Below, piece after piece: positions 53,713-62,293 of a DNA stretch of 64,000 nucleotides (position 1 is its first letter; each line of letters starts with the position of its first letter). A program made the translations under genes and the position numbers. The notes under the pieces are model-generated. The model was given only the letters and a program-made list of their open reading frames with translations, was not told the origin of the DNA and made no database searches. Origin of the DNA: Nocardia sp. BMG111209. Lineage in GTDB: Bacteria; Actinomycetota; Actinomycetes; Mycobacteriales; Mycobacteriaceae. Location: the NCBI RefSeq assembly GCF_000381925.1, contig NZ_KB907307.1, positions 4,526,001-4,590,000 on the forward strand. The letters are read 5' to 3'.

Positions 53713-54153
53713 GTGGACGAATTGCGGCGTAAGGGCCTGGAGACGATGAACCAGGTGTACTCGTGGGATATGCCCGATATGCCGGGCGAGTATTTCGCGC
53801 TGACCGTGGATCATCTCTTCGGCACCGTCTGGAATCGGCCGGGGCTGTCCCGGCGCGATCGCCGGATGATGACACTGACCGTGGTGACGGCGCTGAATCT
53901 GCCGGATGCCGCCGAGATCCAGGTCAATGCCGCGTTGCAGAACGGGGAATTGACCGCCGAGGAACTGCGGGAGACGGCCATCTTCCTCACCCACTATCTC
54001 GGATTCCCACTGGGCTCGGTGCTCAACGGGGTCGTCGAGCGGGTACTGGCCAAGCGGCAGAAGGCAGCCGAATCCGGCCGGGCCGAGGATCCGAAGGCGA
54101 ATGTCAGCGCCGCGGTGAAGATGAATACCGGTAAGACGCTCGAACAGGAATAG
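53713..54153 (+). CDS. Carboxymuconolactone decarboxylase-family protein
   Basis: 146 residues, GTG start. GLSRRDRRMMTLTVVTALNLPDAAEIQVNAALQNGELTAEELRETAIFLTHYLGFPLGSVLNGVVERVL matches the CMD fold without a CxxC, so it resembles the decarboxylase or structural branch rather than the AhpD peroxidase branch. The last 35 residues are a charged tail. It ends head-on against the TetR gene at 54154. Confidence 0.87.
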   Translation: MDELRRKGLETMNQVYSWDMPDMPGEYFALTVDHLFGTVWNRPGLSRRDRRMMTLTVVTALNLPDAAEIQVNAALQNGELTAEELRETAIFLTHYLGFPLGSVLNGVVERVLAKRQKAAESGRAEDPKANVSAAVKMNTGKTLEQE

Positions 54154-54744
54154 TCACGGACTGTCGATGAGGGCCTGGATCGCGCGGGCGTAGATGTCGA
54201 GCACCCGCGGATCCGGATGCGGGCCGCGACCGCCGCCGAACAGCCGGCCGCTCATCAGCAGGCCCGCGATCTGGGCGGCGATCAACTCGGCGCGGATCGC
54301 CGCGTCGGGGCCGGGCAGTCGCTCGGCCAGCGGCGCGGTGACGTGCCGGGCCGTCGAACTCTCCAGGTAGGCGCGGACCTCGGTGCGGTCCAGTGCGCCG
54401 AACAGCGCGCGGTACAGCTTCCGGGTGTCGTCCGGGACCTCTTCCACGAGCCTGCGCAGGATCGCGCGGCCGAGCGTGTCCAGCGGGCCATCGACCACGC
54501 CGCGCAGGCTGTGATCCACCGACACGGTCTCCAGGAACAACGCCTCCTTGGAACCGAAATGCCGGATCACCAGGGCCGGATCGACGCCCGCCGCGGCCGC
54601 GATATCGCGCACCGAGGTACCGCTGAAGCCGTGCTCGGAGAACAGCCGAACCGCGGCGGCCCGAATGGCATCGGGTGCGCGGGTGGATCGAGGCCGTCCG
54701 GTTTTGCGCCGGGCGGCCTGCTGGTCGGCCGGTGACGAGGACAC
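54154..54744 (-). CDS. TetR-family regulator at the end of the Rieske operon
   Basis: 196 residues, GTG start eight bases after the SnoaL-like gene. Leader RKTGRPRSTRAPDAIRAAAVRLFSEHGFSGTSVRDIAAAAGVDPALVIRHFGSKEALFLETV holds the HTH (about 25-70). The C-terminal domain follows the TetR_C_17-like pattern. Being last in the operon, it may give feedback separate from the divergent TetR gene at 57449. Confidence 0.92.
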   Translation of the reverse strand: MSSSPADQQAARRKTGRPRSTRAPDAIRAAAVRLFSEHGFSGTSVRDIAAAAGVDPALVIRHFGSKEALFLETVSVDHSLRGVVDGPLDTLGRAILRRLVEEVPDDTRKLYRALFGALDRTEVRAYLESSTARHVTAPLAERLPGPDAAIRAELIAAQIAGLLMSGRLFGGGRGPHPDPRVLDIYARAIQALIDSP

Positions 54745-54752
54745 ACCGTCGA

Positions 54753-55184
54753 TTATGGGCCGGTCATCGGGTTGTTGGCGAACCAGACATTGTCCTCGCG
54801 CAGTGCGCGGCTCTGCCAGCCGGTGGCGGTACGGACCATCGAATGGTGGTAGTAGCCGCCGCAGAAACTGAGTTCCGGGAAGCCGGGGAACTGCATCGGG
54901 TTGTAGAACTGCGCCCGCACCTCGGCCGTATCGCCGTCGATATCCGCCTCGATATTGGTGACGAAATGCTGGGTCATGGGCAGCACCGCCATGGATTCGC
55001 GTAACCAGTCGACGATCTCGTCCCGGATTCCACTGCGGCCGAACGGCGCCGAGCGGTAATCCAATATCGCCTCCGCGGTGAACAGCGAGCGGTACAGTTC
55101 CCAATCCCTCGTGTCGACCGCGCGGCAGTAGGCGTGCAGTACCGCCTGGATGTCGAGGGTGTCGCCGATGCGCTGAATATCCAT
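54753..55184 (-). CDS. SnoaL/NTF2-like protein, ring-hydroxylating-dioxygenase beta-like
   Basis: 143 residues. IQAVLHAYCRAVDTRDWELYRSLFTAEAILDYRSAPFG is the SnoaL-like_4 opening, with NIEADIDGDTAEVRAQFYNPMQ and GYYHHSMVRTATGWQSRAL. Such proteins act as isomerases/hydrolases or as small dioxygenase subunits. Eight bases separate it from each neighbour. With the Rieske and DapB-like enzymes it forms one catabolic operon. Confidence 0.88.
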   Translation of the reverse strand: MDIQRIGDTLDIQAVLHAYCRAVDTRDWELYRSLFTAEAILDYRSAPFGRSGIRDEIVDWLRESMAVLPMTQHFVTNIEADIDGDTAEVRAQFYNPMQFPGFPELSFCGGYYHHSMVRTATGWQSRALREDNVWFANNPMTGP

Positions 55185-55192
55185 GTGCCGGT

Positions 55193-56278
55193 TCAGATCT
55201 TGAAGCGGCCGGCGAAGGCGCGCAGCGGCAGGTCGGCACTGGTGACGATGCCGGGGCGGGCCGCGACGACCGATCTTATCGAGTTCAGGGCGGGCAGTCC
55301 GGTGACGGTCATGCCGATCGAGGCGAAATTCTCCGGATTCGACAGGTCGAATCCCTTGCGCGGGAAGATCATATGTTTGCTGTAGATGTTCGGATCGCCG
55401 GTCACCTGGGTGATGTAGCAGCCCTGTACCCGCCAGGCCGGATCGGTGTGCGGGGTCATCTGCCATTCGAGATGGGATTCGATGCGCGGCACCCCGTCGA
55501 CCATGCCCTGATATTTGATGTGGCTGGCGCCGAGTGACCCCTTCGGCAGGGAATACCAGCCGAGATCGACCTCCTCGGTGCAGGCGCCGAGTTCGTAGCG
55601 GAAGGCGACCTCGTCGAGTTCGAGATCGAAGGCGTCGGCCATCAGGTACACCGAATCGGCGAACACCGCGGTGTACTTGTACAGCGAATCCGGGATGGTC
55701 GGATCGTCGACCGGGCGGCCGTATCCGACCGCCTTCCAGGTGTCGACGGAATGATGGCAGGACACGTCGACGGATTCGGTGACGACGATGTTCTCGATCT
55801 CGGCGACGTCGGCGGTGTGCACGATGCCGAGAATCTGGCACAGGCCGGGATTCATACCGGTGCCGTAGAAGGTGGAACCGCCGCGTTCGCAGGCGGCCGC
55901 GATGATCTCGCTGACCTTCCGGCCGGACGGGTGTGGATGATTGGTGTCGCGATGGAATCCGGTGATCCAGTCGGCGGTGGTCACCACGTCGATGCCCGCC
56001 GCCAGCACCTTCTCGTAGAGATCCTCGTCGGGGAATACGCCGTGGAAGGTGAGCACGTCGGGGCGGGCCGCGAGAATCTCCTCGACCGTGCCCGTGGCCG
56101 TGACCCCGATCGGGCCGATGCCGACGATCTCGCCGGCGTCGCGGCCGATCTTGTCCGGTGTGTAGCAGTGCAATCCGACGAGTTCGAGATCGGGATGCGC
56201 CTGGACGCGGCCGATCATCTCGGTGCCGAGATTGCCGGTAGCGACCTGGAATACCCGGATCCGATCGGGAGTGCTCAT
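55193..56278 (-). CDS. Dihydrodipicolinate-reductase-like NAD(P) oxidoreductase
   Basis: 361 residues. N-terminal Rossmann segment VFQVATGNLGTEMIGRVQAHPDLELVGL (about 9-36), then a DapB-like/2,4-diaminopentanoate-dehydrogenase-like body with STFYGTGMNPGLCQILG and HHSVDTWKAVGYGRPVDDPTIPDSLYK. Mycolata carry many such homologues near steroid and aromatic gene sets, with unknown substrates. Start overlaps the Rieske stop (ATGA). Confidence 0.88.
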   Translation of the reverse strand: MSTPDRIRVFQVATGNLGTEMIGRVQAHPDLELVGLHCYTPDKIGRDAGEIVGIGPIGVTATGTVEEILAARPDVLTFHGVFPDEDLYEKVLAAGIDVVTTADWITGFHRDTNHPHPSGRKVSEIIAAACERGGSTFYGTGMNPGLCQILGIVHTADVAEIENIVVTESVDVSCHHSVDTWKAVGYGRPVDDPTIPDSLYKYTAVFADSVYLMADAFDLELDEVAFRYELGACTEEVDLGWYSLPKGSLGASHIKYQGMVDGVPRIESHLEWQMTPHTDPAWRVQGCYITQVTGDPNIYSKHMIFPRKGFDLSNPENFASIGMTVTGLPALNSIRSVVAARPGIVTSADLPLRAFAGRFKI

Positions 56279-57288
56279 CGCGCGTCGGCCTTTCTGTTGT
56301 TCGAGGAGTGGGTGGGATAGAACTGGGCCGCCCAGGCGCGCAGGGCCGTGAAGCCTCGGTACTCCTTGCGCGACAGGCCGGGCGGATCCGAATACCGTTG
56401 GTGCGCCCAGATTTCCACGTCGGCGGCGAACTGCTCGATGACGAAGTCGGCCATCGTGGCGCCGTAGCGGTTCAACTCGGGGGCGTCGTCGCCGGGGCGG
56501 CGGCCGATCCACACCGTGAAGCGCACATCGGAGGTGGTCTCGTCGACCGGGGTCACCGCGGGCATCGTGCGGTTGTCGACCATGCCCCAGCTCTTGGTGA
56601 TCGAACAGCCGAGTCCGGCGTTGATCGATTCGACGCCGCTGGCGATCTCGTCCGCGGCGACACCCGCCTCGAACGCGATGGTGAAATCGACGAAGGACAC
56701 CGGCCCGGAGAAATCGTGACGGGTGAACTCCGGCACGAACGGCGTCTTGTGCACGAATTTGAAATGCGCGAAGTCGACACCGTTCTCCATGATGTACTGC
56801 GGATGCAGTTCGAGTCCGGGCCGGAACAGCGTCGCCCCGGGCACCGGCGGATAGTAGTCGGCCGCGGACCTGTCGTCGCCGAAGGCCGCGAAGATGTCCG
56901 GTATCTCGAAATACGGTGGGCGGCCGTCGATGTCGAACCAGATCCAGACGGCCTCGTTGCGCTCGGCGACCGGATAGCTGCGGATGCGGCGGCCACGGTT
57001 CGGGTGGTCCTCGTAGGGGATGCACACGTTGCGGCCCTCGCGGTTCCACTCCCAGCCGTGGAACGGGCACACCAGATTCTCGCCGTCGACCCGGCCGCCG
57101 TAACCGAGGTGCGCGCCGAGGTGCTCACAATAGGCGTCGAACACCGCGACCTGCCCGGACGCCGACCGCCAGGCCACCATGTCGCGGCCGAAATACTTCA
57201 TCCGGTGCACCGCGCCGATCGCGATCTCCGTGCACCACGCCACCTGGAACCAGCCCGTGGGCTCCATCGACAGTGGTGGTCTCGCCAT
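56275..57288 (-). CDS. Rieske oxygenase alpha subunit (KshA-like)
   Basis: 337 residues. Rieske [2Fe-2S] motif CEHLGAHLGYGG...CPFHGWEW (Cys/His near 54-56 and Cys/His near 74-77). Mononuclear iron site from GVDFAHFKFVH (near 175-185) with a later Asp. Size and spacing fit 3-ketosteroid-9-alpha-hydroxylase-type oxygenases, which need a separate reductase; none is in this operon. First gene of Rieske, DapB-like, SnoaL, TetR. Substrate could be a steroid or another cyclic lipid. Confidence 0.92.
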   Translation of the reverse strand: MARPPLSMEPTGWFQVAWCTEIAIGAVHRMKYFGRDMVAWRSASGQVAVFDAYCEHLGAHLGYGGRVDGENLVCPFHGWEWNREGRNVCIPYEDHPNRGRRIRSYPVAERNEAVWIWFDIDGRPPYFEIPDIFAAFGDDRSAADYYPPVPGATLFRPGLELHPQYIMENGVDFAHFKFVHKTPFVPEFTRHDFSGPVSFVDFTIAFEAGVAADEIASGVESINAGLGCSITKSWGMVDNRTMPAVTPVDETTSDVRFTVWIGRRPGDDAPELNRYGATMADFVIEQFAADVEIWAHQRYSDPPGLSRKEYRGFTALRAWAAQFYPTHSSNNRKADAR

Positions 57289-57373
57289 CTCGATCCTCCC
57301 GATCACCGCGGAACCCGTACCGCCCCGCCCGGCGCCGGGCTGTGACCCGGGCCACGGGGCGACCTGAGCATAG

Positions 57374-57402
57374 AACCCTCTTTGAAAGATTACAAGAGGG
57401 TT
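57374..57402. promoter_or_regulatory. TetR operator between Rieske operon and regulator
   Basis: Perfect 9-bp arms AACCCTCTT (57374-57382) and AAGAGGGTT (57394-57402), 11-base spacer, centred in the 160-base divergent gap and in its most A/T-rich part. Confidence 0.7.
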
Positions 57403-57448
57403 ATGTGAAAATAGAACTCCCTGGTCGAGGCAGCTACAATCGGCCCTC

Positions 57449-58066
57449 GTGACGGATATGGCGATCGGCGGGCGGCGCGCGAACAAGCGCGGCCTCGCGA
57501 CCCGGGAGAGCATGCTGGAGGCGGCCATCGCCTCGCTGGCGACCGGCGATCCCGCCGCCGTCTCCGGTAATCGGATCGCCCGCGACATCGGCGCCACCTG
57601 GGGTGTGGTGAAGTACCAGTTCGGCGATATCGACGGGCTGTGGGCGGCGGTCCTGCGGCACACCGCCGACAAGCGCGGCGACCTGCCCGCCGGGCTGAAA
57701 CCCGGTGGCACCCTGTACGAACGGGTCGACGCGCTGATCCGCACGATGGCCGTCGGCCTGCGCACACCCGAATCGCTGGCCATCGAGACCCTGCGCGCCG
57801 CCCTCCCCCGCGACCAGGCCGAGCTGGAACGCGACTTCCCCCGCACCGCCGCCGAGCTGGCCTCCTGGAAACCCAACTGGGACAAGGCATGTGAGCGCGC
57901 CTTCGCCGACCTCGGCGTGGATCCGGTGAAGGTGCGGCAGGTGGCGGCGCTCGTCCCCGCCGCGATGCGCGGCATCACCTCCGAGCGCACCCTCGGCACC
58001 TACGGCGATCTCGACGACGCGCTCGACGGGCTGATCGGGGCGCTCACCGCGTACCTCTCCGACTGA
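57449..58066 (+). CDS. TetR-family regulator of the Rieske operon
   Basis: 205 residues, GTG start. HTH region ESMLEAAIASLATGDPAAVSGNRIARDIGATWGVVKYQFGDIDGLWAAVL (about 20-70). The KYQFGD recognition turn is the KstR-like/TetR subclass seen near steroid genes (from memory). It faces the Rieske operon across a clear operator. Confidence 0.9.
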   Translation: MTDMAIGGRRANKRGLATRESMLEAAIASLATGDPAAVSGNRIARDIGATWGVVKYQFGDIDGLWAAVLRHTADKRGDLPAGLKPGGTLYERVDALIRTMAVGLRTPESLAIETLRAALPRDQAELERDFPRTAAELASWKPNWDKACERAFADLGVDPVKVRQVAALVPAAMRGITSERTLGTYGDLDDALDGLIGALTAYLSD

Positions 58067-58150
58067 GCGGCAACGGGATTCGCCGGTCGAGTGTTTCCCC
58101 GGGCCGAGGCGGAACGCCGCCGCCGCTGCGGTGCGGTTACGCTCGCGGTC

Positions 58151-58888
58151 ATGGGTGACGCACCGGCGAGGCAGTGGTCGGGCGATGTGGTGCTGCGGCC
58201 GGGACTGCTGGCGTTCACCGGGCGGATCGGGCCGGCGGGGCTGCACGCCCATCACACGGTCGGCGTGAACATCGCGCTCGGCGGGACCGTGACGCTGGCG
58301 GATGCCGACGGAAGAACCACGACCGCAACGGCTTTCGTCGTTCCTGCCGATATCGCGCACCGGGTGGTGCGGGGAACCGGTACCGGCATCGTGGCGCAGG
58401 TCGAGCCGATGTCGCGGGCGGGGCGGGTGCTGACGTCGATGGTGGCCGATCCCGGCTCGGTCGAGGCGTGGGCGGCGGCCGGCGCCTCGCTCGCGCCGCC
58501 GTATCCGTGGGAGGTGGCGGCGACCTCCTCGGCCGGGACGTCGCATCCGGCGGTGGCCCGGGCGATCCGGCTGCTGACGGAGCGGGCGAGTGCGGGTCCG
58601 GTCGTGCTGACCGAGGTGGCCGATGCGGTCGGACTCTCGGAAAGCCGTCTGCGCCATGCCTTCCGGGCCGAGGTCGGGCTGCCGTTCCGGCCCTATGTGC
58701 GGTGGGTGCGCGTACTGCGGGCCATCGAGGCGTGCGCGGCGGGCCGATCGCTGACCGAGGCCGCGCACGCGGCGGGATTCGCCGACAGCGCGCACCTGAG
58801 CCGGACGTGCCGGCGGATGTTCGGTCACGCACCGTCGGAATTCGTGCACGCCGGAATGAGCTGGGCCGGAGCGGCTCTGGTCGGATAG
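58151..58888 (+). CDS. AraC-family regulator
   Basis: 245 residues. N-terminal cupin-like half (HAHHTVGVNIALGGTVTLADADG; FVVPADIAHRVV) and a C-terminal double HTH (VVLTEVADAVGLSESRLRHAFRAEVGLPFRPYVRWVRVLRAI and RSLTEAAHAAGFADSAHLSRTCRRMFGHAPSEF). The gene stands between TetR and lipase genes in the same direction and may activate the lipase (inference). Confidence 0.92.
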   Translation: MGDAPARQWSGDVVLRPGLLAFTGRIGPAGLHAHHTVGVNIALGGTVTLADADGRTTTATAFVVPADIAHRVVRGTGTGIVAQVEPMSRAGRVLTSMVADPGSVEAWAAAGASLAPPYPWEVAATSSAGTSHPAVARAIRLLTERASAGPVVLTEVADAVGLSESRLRHAFRAEVGLPFRPYVRWVRVLRAIEACAAGRSLTEAAHAAGFADSAHLSRTCRRMFGHAPSEFVHAGMSWAGAALVG

Positions 58889-58936
58889 CCGGTTTGTTCA
58901 AGCCACGGCCACCCGGTGCCGGTGATGATCGGCGGC

Positions 58937-60100
58937 ATGACCAGTTCAGCCCTCTTCCGGCGGGCGGCCCTCGCCGCACTGCTGGCGTTGTCCCCGATCA
59001 CCGGCACCGCGGTGGCGACGGCCCGGCCCGCGCCGGCCGGGCCCGGCGATATCGTCGAATCCCGGCCCCTGACCCCCGCGGAGCTGATTCCCGGTGCGGC
59101 CCGGGGGTTTCGGATCGTGTACCGGACCACCGGGCAGAACGGCGAGCCCGCGATCAGCGGCGGCGACCTCTTCCTGCCCGCCGGCGCGGCGCCGCCCGGT
59201 GGCCGGCCCGTGGTGTCGTGGGCGCACAGCACCAGCGGTACGACCCGCGGCTGCACCCCGAATCTCGACGGTCAGCGGGCCGACGGATTCGACGAGACAC
59301 CGCAACTGTCCGCCTATCTCGCGCGGGGCTATGCGGTGGAGGCGACGGACTACATCGGGCTCGGCGCGGACGGCGTCTACGAATACCTGGCCGGGCGGGC
59401 CGCCGGGCACGCCGTGCTCGACATCGTCCGGGCCGGACGGACATCGGATCCCGGCCTCTCGGAGTCGGTTGTGCTGGCGGGACATTCGATCGGCGGGCAG
59501 TCGGTGCTGTTCGCCGCGGCGTCCGCCCCGGACTACGCGCCGGACCTCGACGTGCGCGGCGTCCTGTCCTACGCGCCGACGAGCAATGTCGACGGTGTCA
59601 TCGCCGCGGTCGCGGGACCGGAGCTGCCCGCCGCTCCCGCGCTCGACGGACTCCAGGTCCGCATCCTGATGATCCTGGCCGGACTCGACCACGCCCGCCC
59701 GGAGCTGCACGTCCTCGACCACCTGAGCCCGTGGGGCCGGCAGATGCTGGCCGTCGCGGAGGCGGGCCGGGACTGCATGGGCGCGATCGAGGCCGCCGTC
59801 GCGGGACAACCCCTGGGCAGGCTGTATGCCGAGCCGCTGTCCGATCCGGCGATCGGCGCGGCGCTGCGCGACTACCTCGGGGTGCCCACCACGGGCTATC
59901 GCGCACCGGTCCTGCTCCTGCAGGGCGTGCCCGACACCGTGCAGCCGATGCCGACGACGCTACTGCTGCAGGAGCAACTCCGGCAGGGCGGCGCCGACAG
60001 CCGATTGCGGCTCTATCCCTCGGCCACCCACTTCACGGTGCTGCCGCAGGCCGCCGACGACGACCGGGCATTCCTGCTCGGGGTCCTGCCGAATCGGTGA
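58937..60100 (+). CDS. Secreted lipase/esterase (LIP family)
   Basis: 387 residues. Signal peptide RRAALAALLALSPITGTAVATARP (cleavage near 30). Nucleophile elbow AGHSIGGQS (Ser near 187), VVSWAHSTSGTTRGCTPN oxyanion region, Asp in QGVPDTVQP and His in SATHFTVLP. This is the secretory lipase pattern of actinobacteria and fungi (LIP/LipA type). ATG 58937 is the start nearest the signal peptide; 58916 is possible. Confidence 0.9.
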   Translation: MTSSALFRRAALAALLALSPITGTAVATARPAPAGPGDIVESRPLTPAELIPGAARGFRIVYRTTGQNGEPAISGGDLFLPAGAAPPGGRPVVSWAHSTSGTTRGCTPNLDGQRADGFDETPQLSAYLARGYAVEATDYIGLGADGVYEYLAGRAAGHAVLDIVRAGRTSDPGLSESVVLAGHSIGGQSVLFAAASAPDYAPDLDVRGVLSYAPTSNVDGVIAAVAGPELPAAPALDGLQVRILMILAGLDHARPELHVLDHLSPWGRQMLAVAEAGRDCMGAIEAAVAGQPLGRLYAEPLSDPAIGAALRDYLGVPTTGYRAPVLLLQGVPDTVQPMPTTLLLQEQLRQGGADSRLRLYPSATHFTVLPQAADDDRAFLLGVLPNR

Positions 60101-60408
60101 GCGCCACGGGAGTTCGGTCACCCGGCCGTGTGCCGCACTGCGGTCCGTCCGTTCATCAGGTTGTGACGTTTCATCCTGTTCATCCGGACCGGGCGGACGA
60201 GTAGAATTTCGAACGGGTATTCTCCCCGATCCATTTCTCACGCAGGCTGTTGGGTGGCACTTCGGTCCCACGATCCGGCGACTGCTGAATCGGCGTGTCG
60301 CCGTACGGATGTATCACCACGAAAATGCCGAATCCGCCGGGCGGTTGAACGCCGAGTTGCTGTCGATCCCGCCGTGCCGGCGGTACGAAATTGGCGAAAG
60401 GACCTGTG
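60101..60408. other. Region upstream of the small-gene pair
   Basis: 308 bases without a gene. It carries a promoter-like TTCATC (60179-60184), 17 bases, TAGAAT (60202-60207), and repeated GTTCATC/TTTCATC near 60151-60184. A leader of roughly 195 bases would separate this promoter from the first start. Confidence 0.45.
60179..60207 (+). promoter_or_regulatory. Candidate promoter of the small-gene pair
   Basis: TTCATC-17-TAGAAT, reasonable matches to both housekeeping elements, in the only A/T-leaning stretch of the gap. Confidence 0.4.
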
Positions 60409-60711
60409 ATGGCAGCTGATTTTGTGTTTGGCACAGCAACAATTGCACCCGGCAATGAAACGTTGTGGTTCACTTTTTCGTGGCCACCCGGCCAGAACCC
60501 GAACAAAGGGCCGGTGGTGTGCGTCGTCTCGCCGAACCATCCAGCGGTGGCAGAGGATGTGAAGTTGACGATCACGCACTTTGCCCAGGCCCGTAGCGCA
60601 CAGGGGCCCGTCTACTACTACGGGCTCGTCTCCAACAGCTGTTCGCAGCCGGTTGCCGGCCGCGTGATGGTCGTCTATTTCCCCGAATTCCAGAGCGATT
60701 GGGCGATGTGA
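60409..60711 (+). CDS. Small hypothetical protein, lower-GC
   Basis: 100 residues, AAAGGA six bases before the ATG. Predicted all-beta: FVFGTATIAPGNETLWFTFSWPPG, GPVVCVVSPNHP, DVKLTITHFAQA, GPVYYYGLVSNSCS and AGRVMVVYFPEF alternate strands and turns. It has two cysteines and no signal peptide. Third positions are unusually A/T-rich for this window (14 of codons 2-24). No family recognised. The next small gene starts right at its stop, so the two form a unit of probable foreign origin. Confidence 0.7.
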   Translation: MAADFVFGTATIAPGNETLWFTFSWPPGQNPNKGPVVCVVSPNHPAVAEDVKLTITHFAQARSAQGPVYYYGLVSNSCSQPVAGRVMVVYFPEFQSDWAM

Positions 60712-60713
60712 TC

Positions 60714-60926
60714 ATGAAGATGCAGGTATTGACCGACAAAGCCGGTGATGTCGTCGGCACTTATCGGCCCCCGAAAAATCCGCACAAGGAGGATCCGACC
60801 TTCGCGATCCACGGCGGCCCGGGGTACGAAGTGCACGAGTTGGAGATGCCCGAGGAGTACTGGGACATCGAATCGGCCGAAGAATTACATCGACGGGTCG
60901 GCGAACAGCTGCGGTCGCAGCGCTGA
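60714..60926 (+). CDS. Small hypothetical protein, partner of the preceding gene
   Basis: 70 residues. ATG 60714 is two bases after the preceding stop; GTG 60708, overlapping it, is an alternative. KMQVLTDKAGDVVGTYRPPKNPHKEDPTFAIHGGPGYEVHELEMPEEYWDIESAEELHRRV: a short beta portion, then an acidic helix. No family recognised, no membrane segment. A good hairpin begins at its stop codon. Confidence 0.65.
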   Translation: MKMQVLTDKAGDVVGTYRPPKNPHKEDPTFAIHGGPGYEVHELEMPEEYWDIESAEELHRRVGEQLRSQR

Positions 60927-60949
60927 TCACCTCGGCCCGGGAGGTGATC
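60925..60949 (+). terminator. Terminator hairpin after the small-gene pair
   Basis: Perfect 9-bp arms GATCACCTC (60925-60933) and GAGGTGATC (60941-60949) with loop GGCCCGG, overlapping the stop codon. No T-run. Confidence 0.65.
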
Positions 60950-61138
60950 GGCCACGGTGAGCCGATCTCGTCCGGACGGCCACGGACGGCACCGCGGCCG
61001 CCCGGACGAACGAGGAGCGGCCGCGATCCGGTCTCGTCCGGTCGCTGCGAAGGTCCCGTGGTGACGGGAGCGGCGAACCGGGCGGCGATACGCTGATCAG
61101 CCACGCCGATGCCGGACTCTTCCGTTCCGAGACGTGTC

Positions 61139-61148
61139 AACTATAGTT
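61139..61148. promoter_or_regulatory. AACTATAGTT palindrome before a small gene
   Basis: Ten-base perfect palindrome eight bases before the ATG at 61156, followed by TTCGAATATATGTTCGA. It may be a -10 region or a regulator site; the gene could be leaderless. Confidence 0.35.
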
Positions 61149-61155
61149 CGAATAT

Positions 61156-61491
61156 ATGTTCGAGACTTGGCCCGAGATCTTCAGCCCGTCGATGCGACGG
61201 GTCGTCGATCCGCCGGTGCCGGTCCTGGTGGAACTCGGGGTCGCGATCGCCCGGACGCCCGGCGGGCGGTTCGGGCGGGATACGGTGCCGATGCGGGTGA
61301 AGGCCGGGGGGCTCGATCTGAGCCGGACGGTGCCGGGGCGGTTGCTGGCCTGGGCGCGGTGCAGCGACGGGAGTTGGCTCGGGCTGGTCGAATTCATGAT
61401 CGCGACCGGGAACGATCGCGGACGGATCGCGGTCACGCAGTGGTGTGGCGCGCGGGCGCTGCGGCCGGATCCGGGGCGCCGGATCGTCTGA
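61156..61491 (+). CDS. Hypothetical protein
   Basis: 111 residues, no ribosome site, probably leaderless. MFETWPEIFSPSMRRVVDPPVPVLVELGVAIARTPGGRFGRDTVPMRVKAGGLDLSRTVPGRLLAWARCSDGSWLGLVEFMI suggests a mixed alpha/beta domain with an SH3-like strand set near 65-85. Family not recognised. It converges on the response-regulator gene. Confidence 0.55.
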   Translation: MFETWPEIFSPSMRRVVDPPVPVLVELGVAIARTPGGRFGRDTVPMRVKAGGLDLSRTVPGRLLAWARCSDGSWLGLVEFMIATGNDRGRIAVTQWCGARALRPDPGRRIV

Positions 61492-61556
61492 CCCGTCGGG
61501 CGGTGGGCCGAGGAGGGTTCGGATGCGGGTGGCGTAGGCGCCGGGGGTGGCGGTCC

Positions 61557-62255
61557 TCAGGAGCGCCGCAGCACGTAGCCGACGCCGCGGATGGTGTGGA
61601 TCAGCGGCGGGTCCACCGCATCCACCTTGCGCCGCAACTGGCTGATGAACGACTCCACCACCCGGCTCTCCCGGCCCGCGTCGGCGTGCCACACCCGATC
61701 GATGATCTTCTCCTTGCTGACCACCACCTCGGCGTTGATCATCAGGTAGTGCAGCAGGTTGAACTCGGTCGCCGACAGCAGGATGTCGGTGCCCGCGCGG
61801 ACCACCCGGTGCGCGGCGACGTCCAGCAGCAGATCGGCGTACCGCAGCAGGTTGTCGTCGCCGGATCCGCTGGTGCGGCGCAGGATCGCACGCAATCGCA
61901 GCACCACCTCCTCCAGGCTGAACGGCTTGCCGACGTAGTCGTCACCGCCGGCGGCCAGGCCCTCGATCCGATCGGCCACCGCGCCGCGGGCGGTGAGGAA
62001 CAGCACCGGCGCCTCGTTGCCGGTCTCCCGCAACCGGCGGGCCACCGCGTAGCCGTCCATATCCGGCAGCATCACGTCCAGCACGACGATATCGGGGCGA
62101 TGCGCGGCGAACGCGGCCAGCGCGGCCTGCCCACTGTCGGCGGCGACGGTGTGGAACCCGTTGAGGCGCAACGCTTCACAGAGCAGATCGCGAATGTTCA
62201 CATCGTCGTCGACCACCAGCACGGTGGCATCCGGGGTGGTAGCGGTATCGGGCAC
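61557..62255 (-). CDS. OmpR-family response regulator
   Basis: 232 residues, GTG start. Receiver domain with acidic triad DDD (16-18), phospho-acceptor Asp60 (VVLDVMLPDMDG) and Lys near 110 (VGKPFSL). A winged helix follows (about 140-232: SATEFNLLHYLMINAEVVVSKEKIIDRVW, FISQLRRKVD, IHTIRGVGYVLR). The TcrX/PhoP-type arrangement normally includes a histidine kinase gene directly downstream, but none is present on either side. Confidence 0.95.
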   Translation of the reverse strand: MPDTATTPDATVLVVDDDVNIRDLLCEALRLNGFHTVAADSGQAALAAFAAHRPDIVVLDVMLPDMDGYAVARRLRETGNEAPVLFLTARGAVADRIEGLAAGGDDYVGKPFSLEEVVLRLRAILRRTSGSGDDNLLRYADLLLDVAAHRVVRAGTDILLSATEFNLLHYLMINAEVVVSKEKIIDRVWHADAGRESRVVESFISQLRRKVDAVDPPLIHTIRGVGYVLRRS

Positions 62256-62293
62256 GCTCCCACGCTACCGAGGTTCGCCGGGAGCGGGCCGGA

